Shown here one piece after another: positions 57,777 to 64,000 of a stretch of 64,000 nucleotides of DNA. The stretch is taken from contig CAVUAC010000063.1 in assembly GCA_963739335.1 (NCBI GenBank), forward strand, positions 43,270 to 107,269, written 5' to 3'. Under the pieces are notes generated by a model. That model made no database searches, was not told the origin of the DNA, and worked only from the letters and a program-made list of their open reading frames with translations. The DNA is from UBA9647 sp963739335. Lineage in GTDB: Bacteria > Bacteroidota > Ignavibacteria > UBA10030. The position numbers and the translations under genes were made by a program. Each line of letters opens with the position of its first letter. The first letter of the stretch is position 1.

Positions 57777-58886
57777 TCATTCTGCTTTTGCCAGCAAGGC
57801 CTGGAATCTCGGATTCTTCCTGAGCGGGTCATACATCGGATCGAGCCGAAGAATGGGCGCGGTGATGTACTTCGGAGCATGCAGCGACGAGAGGAATTCC
57901 AGCTTATCAAGGGCAGCGTCGTACTTCCCAACCATGATATAGACTTGGGCTAAGTATATAAGCGGATACACACCAAAAAAGGCATCCAGAGAGATCGGGA
58001 GCTGCTGAACCGCAAGCTCCGCTTCCCGTGCGGCGACCTCCCGCTGTCCCAGACCAGCATAGACAATCCCCAGAGCGCTGTGAAGCCGCCAGTCATCGGG
58101 TCTCTTTCCAATTTCGGATTCCAGGAAGACCCGCGCGGAATCAAATGACGCACGGGAACGCGCCGGATCGTTCATGAACCCGTATACCAATCCTCTCAGT
58201 TCAGCGACTGGAGTGACCGATAGTACCTCTTCAGATGCGCTTACTGGTGCATGGTCCAGGCGGTCCAGCGCCGAGTGATAGTTGCGTTCATAGATGTCCA
58301 GCCAGGTCAGACCGTCCCAGGGTCGGTACTGCGTTGGCACCCGCTCAAGTTCACTTCGGCACTTCTTGGTGTCCCCAAGCCAAGTTACGTACATCCAGGC
58401 CTTTTGACCGTAGGCCATGCCCTGATCAGGCAAAAGAGAAATGGAACGATTATAGTACACTTCAGCGTCGGCATACATACCAAGTGCCTCGAGTGTGACA
58501 CCGATCTCCCACGCAAGGTCCGCAGCTTGCGGATCGAGTTCGAACGCTTTCTTGAACCGCTCTGCTGCTGCCTCAAACTTCCCTTGCCGTCTCCAGATGG
58601 CAGCAATACGCGCAAGAACCTCGCTATTGCTCGGGAGTTTCTTCTCAGCGACTTGAAATGCCTCGAGCGCCCGATCATAGTTCCGGAACCCAGCATAGTG
58701 GTAGAAACCGAGTGCGAAGTACGCTTCCGGCAATTCACGCTGCAGTGCGAAGGCCCTGTCTAGGCATTCCTTAGCTGCGGAAAGGCGCTCCTTTCGTCCG
58801 CTCGTAACCCACCCAGAAGTATAGCAGATGAGCATATGAGAGTCTCGCATAGGCCAGCGCGAATGTTGAGTCAAGTTGGACTGCAC
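57777..58886 (-). pseudogene. TPR part of the Ser/Thr kinase gene
   Basis: A 369-residue frame with about six to seven TPRs (AYFALGFYHYAGFRNYDRALEAF, AGLGQREVAAREAELAVQQLP and others). It continues the upstream kinase frame: WVGYERTK (kinase frame) joins ERLSAAKECLDRAFALQ if one G is removed in AAAGGAG near 58795. So this is the C-terminal half of one 870-residue protein rather than a separate gene. TPRs here would bind partners or sense envelope signals. Confidence 0.75.
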
Positions 58887-60399
58887 GGTGAAACATCTCT
58901 ATCGCCATTTCGACGCTTGGGCGCTCATTCCTCCGGGAAAAGGGCAGACCTCGTAAGTATGCTTGATACGCTTCGAGGTTCTTCGTAGGAATTGCTTCGA
59001 TGACGCGTTTCTCACTCTCACCCAGCACAATATCAAGGGCCTTGACGACTTGCGTCGCGATTTCAGTCTGGACCGCGAAGATGTCATCGAGCGTCCGATC
59101 GATGTTGTCCGCCCAGAGGTGGACATCACCTGAGACCTTGATAAGCTGGGGAGTGATGCGGATCCTCTGGGTGCCTGCCGTCTTCACCCATCGAATGGTC
59201 CCCTCGAGGATGTAGTCTACGCCGAGTTCTTTCGCGACAACAGGGAGTGTCTTCGACGTCTTCTTGTATTGAATAGAGCTGGTTCTTGAGATGACTCCAA
59301 GTTTACTCACCGCACTTAGCCGTGAGGCAATCTCCTCGGTAAGCCCGTCAGCAAAGGATTCATCCTCGGCGGGGCCGAGGTTCTCAAAGGGAAGGACAGC
59401 GATCATCTTCATTCGGGAGGCTGGTTTCTCTTCGTGAGACACGAGGAAATAGGCGAGAACAAGAACAGCAATAACGACAAGAGCGCTTCCGACCAGCAGA
59501 GAAATCTTCATCCCCTTCTTCTGCGCGTTGATCCCATGAGAAATCTCCTGCCGAACTTCCCTCAATGCGTCGACGACTTCCTCTGCACTCTGATATCGTT
59601 TTGTCTTCTCCTTTTCCAGACAGCGATCAATGATCTTTTCAAGTGCAGGCGGCACATTCTTCCTCAGTGATCTTGCCGGCTGAGGATTTTCATTCAGAAT
59701 CGAATAACTCAAGGCAGTCTCAAATTCGCCCCGGAATGGTAGGTGCGATGTAACCAGCTCATAGAGCACTACCCCGAACGAGAAAATATCAGATCGGTGG
59801 TCAACCTCTTCGCCCCGTATTTGCTCGGGCGACATATATGCGGCTGTGCCGACTGTTGTCCCTGTCTTGGTCACCTGCACACTTCCGCGCAGTTTTGCCA
59901 ATCCGAAGTCCGTCAGCTTCAGTTTGCCTTCGTCCGTTAGCATCAAGTTATCTGTCTTCACATCTCGATGAATAATCTGATGCCGGTGAGCATGTGCCAA
60001 TGCTTCGGTTGCCTGGATGCCATAGTCAAGGACCTCAGCAAGCGAGAATTCTTTGTCCTCCGACTTGAGATACCTCAGCTTAGACTTGAGTGTCCCGCCG
60101 GGTATGTACTCCAAGACAAGAAACTTCTGTTTACCCGCCGAACCGCCAGCATAGGCGGGGCCGTCGACCTCATCAATATCGAAGATTGTGGCAATGTTGG
60201 GGTGATTCAAGGCAGAGATTGCTCGTGCCTCCTGCAGGAAACGGGTTTTGTCCTCTTCGCTAACAGTAATTTGCTGAGGCAGAAATTTTAGGGCTACGAG
60301 GCGGTCCAGCTTTGTGTCATGGGCTTTGTATACAACACCCATTCCGCCTTCACCGAGCTTTTCGAGGATTTTGTAGTGAGATATGGTCTGGCCGATCAT
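58771..60399 (-). CDS. Ser/Thr protein kinase with TolB-like and TPR domains
   Basis: A 542-residue frame. The kinase domain (1-275) has the Gly loop GEGGMG, VALKF (Lys 38), HRDVKTDN and DFG in TDFGLAKLRG, then APEQ-like MSPEQIRGE. A membrane helix near 298-322 is followed by an extracytoplasmic FlgO/TolB N-like domain (IAVLPFENLG ... DGLTEEIASRLS ... VDYILEGTIRW). The TPR part (57777-58886) lies in another frame. Same group as the kinase at 60407, eight bases away, but with a different output region. Probably one-component signalling at the inner membrane. Confidence 0.9.
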   Translation of the reverse strand: MIGQTISHYKILEKLGEGGMGVVYKAHDTKLDRLVALKFLPQQITVSEEDKTRFLQEARAISALNHPNIATIFDIDEVDGPAYAGGSAGKQKFLVLEYIPGGTLKSKLRYLKSEDKEFSLAEVLDYGIQATEALAHAHRHQIIHRDVKTDNLMLTDEGKLKLTDFGLAKLRGSVQVTKTGTTVGTAAYMSPEQIRGEEVDHRSDIFSFGVVLYELVTSHLPFRGEFETALSYSILNENPQPARSLRKNVPPALEKIIDRCLEKEKTKRYQSAEEVVDALREVRQEISHGINAQKKGMKISLLVGSALVVIAVLVLAYFLVSHEEKPASRMKMIAVLPFENLGPAEDESFADGLTEEIASRLSAVSKLGVISRTSSIQYKKTSKTLPVVAKELGVDYILEGTIRWVKTAGTQRIRITPQLIKVSGDVHLWADNIDRTLDDIFAVQTEIATQVVKALDIVLGESEKRVIEAIPTKNLEAYQAYLRGLPFSRRNERPSVEMAIEMFHRAVQLDSTFALAYARLSYAHLLYFWVGYERTKGAPFRS

Positions 60400-60406
60400 A
60401 ATAGAA

Positions 60407-63028
60407 TCATTTGAACAGATTCTCTATCAACAGAATTTTTCCAACTCTCCGCGGGCTTTCGGAATACAGGATCTCCTTTCCATCGTAGCTTATAGATGCG
60501 TATGCTGGGTTAATCGGACCGGTTGATAGGTATGGCAGCGTATGTGTTAGCCGTTCCTTCTTGCCTGAAGGCAAATCAACTCTCCAGGCTTGCCCCCGCT
60601 CATCGTACCTGATGTAGAATGTACCCGTAGGAGACAAAACGCAGTTGTACGCTAGCCGCTCCATAGGTTCTATTGGTTTCAGTTGGGAGTCTGATGGTTT
60701 CTCAAGAAAATCTGCGGGTACCAGGTAGATCCCTCGTTTTCCTCGATGGAGGTCAGAATACAGCAGGTATTTTCCCGACAGAACAGGAAAAGCAAGAGTG
60801 GAATCAGGAGAGAACTGCTTCTGGGGAGATTCATTGACATACGTGAGCCATAGACTTTGGGTTGACGGAAGAAACGACAAAAGAACCGTTGAGTCTAACC
60901 ACACCCAAGGAGTGCCTATGCCTATACGCTTTGGAGCGCCTGCTTCATGGGCGTCTAGGAGATACGTATTGACCGAATCGCCTGGCATACTTCGCTGCCG
61001 CGATGCATAGGCGATCCACCGCCCGTCAGGTGAGTACCTCGGCCGCACGCTGGATTCTTCACTCGAGGTTATTTGTCGCAAACTCTGATCGCTGAGATCT
61101 AAGGTATAAATACGATATATACCAGAATAAGGACCGCCGATTCTCAAGTCGAATGCGACTTGGCGCTTGTCAGGCGAAAGCGAAGGTCCGCCATGCCACC
61201 GATCAGTCTGCGTGAGCCTGCGTGCGTTTGTTCCATCAGTATTCGCAAGCCAAATGTTGCTCACGAATTGTTCCTGCCTATATGTCAATCGTTTCCCGTC
61301 ATCCGAAACCCACGTACCATATTCTTGTTCGGGACTCTTGGTGATCTGTGCTGCCTCACCGCCAGTTGCCGCCATCGTCCACAGGTCAAAGCTACCTCCT
61401 TTGTCCGATGAGAATACCATTTGATTATCCGCAGTCCAAGTCACCATGTCCATTCGTGATTTGAAATCTGTAAGTTGTTGCTCTCGTCCGCTGGCCAGTT
61501 CTTTGATGACGATCTCTTCAAATGGGCCTTGGAACGTTCTGAGCCACACTACTGATTCACCGTCAGGCGACCAGGAAAATCCGACAGATCCGTTCTTTTC
61601 AGATAGCGAATCAATAAATTCCTGTTTCTTATCACTCCCATCCGGCCGAACTGACCAAAACTCCCTCTTCCCAGAGTTGCTCCTGTAGGTTGCATAATCT
61701 GCGAGAATAAATCCAATCCGCTCGCCATCTGGACGCCAATAAGCGCAATATCCCGCATCAACGATTTTCTTGCTTGGCGGGCCCAACACTGAGACCACGC
61801 AGATCTCTCTATTCTGCCTCCTTGAGTTCCACCGCTCGTATGCAATCTTGCTCCCATCCGGAGAGAAGACCGCTTCCTGATTGCACTGGGCTGAAGAATC
61901 GAAGGTAATGCGTTTTGGCTGTTCTTCACTGTCCAGGTGCTTGTTGTATAAATCCCATTTCCCTTGTGCATCGGCTGCTGCAAAGACTACCCACTTACCG
62001 TCCTTTGATATGGCCGGTCCATAGATGTCTGCAAATGGTACGTCAATAAGCCTTTCTCTTCTGTTGGGATTCAGCTCGGGCCCACGTTTGCTGAAGAGCA
62101 GTAATGCAAGAACAATGAGTGCAACCAGTCCGAGGGCGCCCGCGACACTAAAGAGTGTTTTCTTCGAAATCCTTTTAGTCGAGGTTATCGCTTCCACCGC
62201 CGGCATGCGATACACGCGACCCGTTTCTTTCTTCAATCTCCGCAGGTCAATCACCATCTCTGCCACATTCTGATACCGATCATCAGGGTCCTTCTCCAAT
62301 GCCCGATTCAGAATGTGCACCAACTCAGATGAGATCTCCGGCAGGTGCTTCTGTATGGGTATCGGCTCCTCATTCACGATCGAATACACCATCGCGGCTT
62401 CGTGTTCTCCACGGAACGGCAAGTGACCAGTCAGCATCTCATACAGCACTACGCCAAAAGAGAAGATGTCGCTCCGCGCATCCACCTCACCGCCTTCGAT
62501 TTGCTCAGGCGCCATGTACGCGAGTGTTCCAACTGTGCTTGAGGTTTTCGTCAGCTTCAACGATCCCTTCAACTTGGCCAACCCGAAATCCATCACTTTC
62601 ATCTGGTTCTTCGTGTTGACCATGATGTTGTCTGTCTTGATGTCGCGATGTACAATCCCTTTGCTGTGTGCTTCCTGGAGTGCCTCGCCGATCTGAACCG
62701 CGTAGTCAATGGCAGTCTGCGTCTTCTGAACAGGAACCAACTGCCGAAGCGTCTTGCCGTCAACATATTCCATCACGATGAACTGCTGATCGCCTTTTGT
62801 GGCAATTTCGTGGATGGTACAAACGTTTGGATGGTTGATAGCGGAAGCAGCTTGAGCTTCTTGCAGGAACCTGGCTCGTTCGGGTTCCTGCGCCTCTAGC
62901 CCGCGAGGAAGAAACTTCAGAGCAACGGTGCGTTTGAGGTCGGCGTCTTCGGCTTTGTACACCACACCCATTCCGCCTTCACCGAGCTTCTCAAGAATGT
63001 GGAAATGTGAAATTGTTTGTCCGATCAT
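60407..63028 (-). CDS. Ser/Thr protein kinase with C-terminal propeller
   Basis: An 873-residue protein. Kinase domain (1-270) with GEGGMG, VALKFLP (Lys 38), HRDIKTDN, DFGLAKLKG and MAPEQIEGG. A single membrane helix near 290-312 is followed by a WD40/TolB-like beta-propeller (330-870, blades such as FSPDGSKIAYERWN, SWSPDGESVVWLR, YSPDGRWIAYASR). This kinase-propeller layout is common in Ignavibacteria and Acidobacteria and may sense peptides or glycans. The ATG is followed by IGQTISHF, as in the remnants at 53725 and 57700. Confidence 0.93.
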   Translation of the reverse strand: MIGQTISHFHILEKLGEGGMGVVYKAEDADLKRTVALKFLPRGLEAQEPERARFLQEAQAASAINHPNVCTIHEIATKGDQQFIVMEYVDGKTLRQLVPVQKTQTAIDYAVQIGEALQEAHSKGIVHRDIKTDNIMVNTKNQMKVMDFGLAKLKGSLKLTKTSSTVGTLAYMAPEQIEGGEVDARSDIFSFGVVLYEMLTGHLPFRGEHEAAMVYSIVNEEPIPIQKHLPEISSELVHILNRALEKDPDDRYQNVAEMVIDLRRLKKETGRVYRMPAVEAITSTKRISKKTLFSVAGALGLVALIVLALLLFSKRGPELNPNRRERLIDVPFADIYGPAISKDGKWVVFAAADAQGKWDLYNKHLDSEEQPKRITFDSSAQCNQEAVFSPDGSKIAYERWNSRRQNREICVVSVLGPPSKKIVDAGYCAYWRPDGERIGFILADYATYRSNSGKREFWSVRPDGSDKKQEFIDSLSEKNGSVGFSWSPDGESVVWLRTFQGPFEEIVIKELASGREQQLTDFKSRMDMVTWTADNQMVFSSDKGGSFDLWTMAATGGEAAQITKSPEQEYGTWVSDDGKRLTYRQEQFVSNIWLANTDGTNARRLTQTDRWHGGPSLSPDKRQVAFDLRIGGPYSGIYRIYTLDLSDQSLRQITSSEESSVRPRYSPDGRWIAYASRQRSMPGDSVNTYLLDAHEAGAPKRIGIGTPWVWLDSTVLLSFLPSTQSLWLTYVNESPQKQFSPDSTLAFPVLSGKYLLYSDLHRGKRGIYLVPADFLEKPSDSQLKPIEPMERLAYNCVLSPTGTFYIRYDERGQAWRVDLPSGKKERLTHTLPYLSTGPINPAYASISYDGKEILYSESPRRVGKILLIENLFK

Positions 63029-63942
63029 AGGATCTCCTTGGGTGGGGATCGGGACTTACGGTGAGGCGGGAATTTCTACCCCACAAAGCTACTGCAGTTC
63101 AGGCTCAAAGGCAACAGCGCAAAAATGAGGCTGGCTTCGGTCTGTCCCTGTCATTACTGGCACGTGGATCGTCACGAAAGAGTCAACGCACCTCGAGGTT
63201 GGCATCTTGGGTATGGTTCTTCGACTCGATGAAGAATACGGGGCATGATAGGTCAGCTTCGGCTCAAGACGGAAGACCCTCGGCAACCCACTGATCCATA
63301 GCGCGAGGTCGTGAGGCTTCCCAACGTAACGTGGCAGGTCAACTTCTACAGAATCCAAAAACGCTTGAAAACGAAGGAGTTCCTTCGCGTTCTTATGAAA
63401 GCTGCAGCTCGGTAACCACCAGCAGTTTTACTGGGTGCAGAAGGTTCCCTTTAGGCTTACACCATAATTGACAATTAATAATTGAGAATTGTCAATTGTC
63501 AATTAGTGTTGCGCCTGCGACTCAACTTCAGAGCGCCCCTTGAGCGCTGTTCGCGAGTGGCTTCCGTTTTGTGCGAAGGACCCCTTTGGGGAGAGACCCA
63601 TCGAATGCAGTGAGACGGGAGAGATAATCGTCAATTCACAATTGTCCCCGCTAAAATGCAGCGGGGCGCACAAAACGCGCAATTGACAATTTGTCCGCGC
63701 CTTCTTCATAAATCTGTTCACCATTAAGATGAAAGAGGCAATGCCAAGTATCCGGGATTGCCTCTTCGATTTTCTTCGTCTATGTAGCCCGATCAAACCT
63801 GCAATCGAGTTCATCAAGTAACTCTTTCCGACGGCCTCTTCTTGTACCACGAGTCGCTATTCGCTTTGAAGGCTGACCCTCTACGGAAAGAAAGCTTGTT
63901 CAATTGAGATTTGTTCGTTGATTTCTTAAGTAGCCGCTCGCT
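62965..63942. repeat. Duplicated 1-kb segment, copy 2
   Basis: Starts inside the kinase 5' end (reading from 62965) and runs through its upstream region to a family B repeat (63430-63780). Matches 53725-54772. It shares GCAATGCCAAGTATCC-type variants and the hairpin CCCCGCTAAAATGCAGCGGGG. The upstream region of the kinase lies here, so its promoter has been duplicated. The last 58 bases of the window hold nothing I can assign. Confidence 0.85.
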
Positions 63943-64000
63943 TGCGGGCAAGACTTGACGGAATAACTAAAGCCTTTGCCGGGTCGAGGCAGTAGCCGCG

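Noticed and set aside
1..64000. tRNA or rRNA genes
   Set aside because: None was recognised by eye. A tRNAscan-SE run would be needed to exclude them.

Overview
The window looks like a chromosomal accessory region of a Bacteroidota/Chlorobi-group bacterium, most like Ignavibacteriota. The reasons are two extracellular proteins ending in type IX secretion (Por) sorting domains, large one-pass Ser/Thr kinases with TolB-like, propeller or TPR output domains, and lipoproteins with a plain L-x-x-C lipobox. The phylum is inferred from domain style, not from a marker gene.

Layout. (1) 0-13.1 kb, all minus strand: a compact run with a short RadA-like ATPase coupled to a membrane AAA ATPase, a YdjM-like membrane hydrolase, a stand-alone PolX nucleotidyltransferase, a DUF4373 replication-type protein, a T9SS-exported metallo-beta-lactamase-fold protein, a TolC-like protein, two lipoproteins and a Xer-like recombinase that has lost its catalytic motifs. 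Copies of a two-hairpin repeat (family A) sit between the genes. (2) 13.85-23.8 kb, plus strand: an integron cassette array without an integrase (CALIN-type). Seven promoterless cassettes (DUF4145/HEPN, membrane proteins, a pPIWI-nuclease-like protein, a PD-(D/E)XK nuclease, YaaC, a histidine kinase) are separated by long related attC sites; an IS5-like element sits inside. A methyltransferase follows. (3) 24.8-28.1 kb: small regulators and small proteins, with a repeated operator-like motif in front of two of them. (4) 28.2-36.2 kb, minus: a tightly coupled operon TPR / HExxH peptidase / DUF2075 ATPase / Dam methylase / HerA / NurA. This is the best candidate for an undescribed defence system. 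(5) 36.5-40.3 kb: an EEP nuclease, a phage-type Sak4-like ATPase module, and a 193-nt four-segment hairpin. (6) 40.9-50.35 kb, minus: a second integrase-less cassette array with a different attC family, carrying SIR2, a small membrane protein, RNase H, PIN, HEPN-like cassettes and a large propeller-CHAP-T9SS gene. (7) 51.3-64 kb: a GH127 glycosidase, an S9 peptidase, two Ser/Thr kinases, at least two kinase remnants, a hydrolase remnant and a duplicated segment of about 1 kb.

How it fits together. The two arrays are convergent and flank the HerA-NurA operon, so most of 13-50 kb reads as a defence or accessory island. Seven or eight otherwise well-conserved genes between 31 and 60 kb are broken by a single-base frameshift. 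This is either real decay in the island or indel error in the assembly, and it affects how each gene should be read. No tRNA, rRNA, CRISPR array or integron integrase was recognised.
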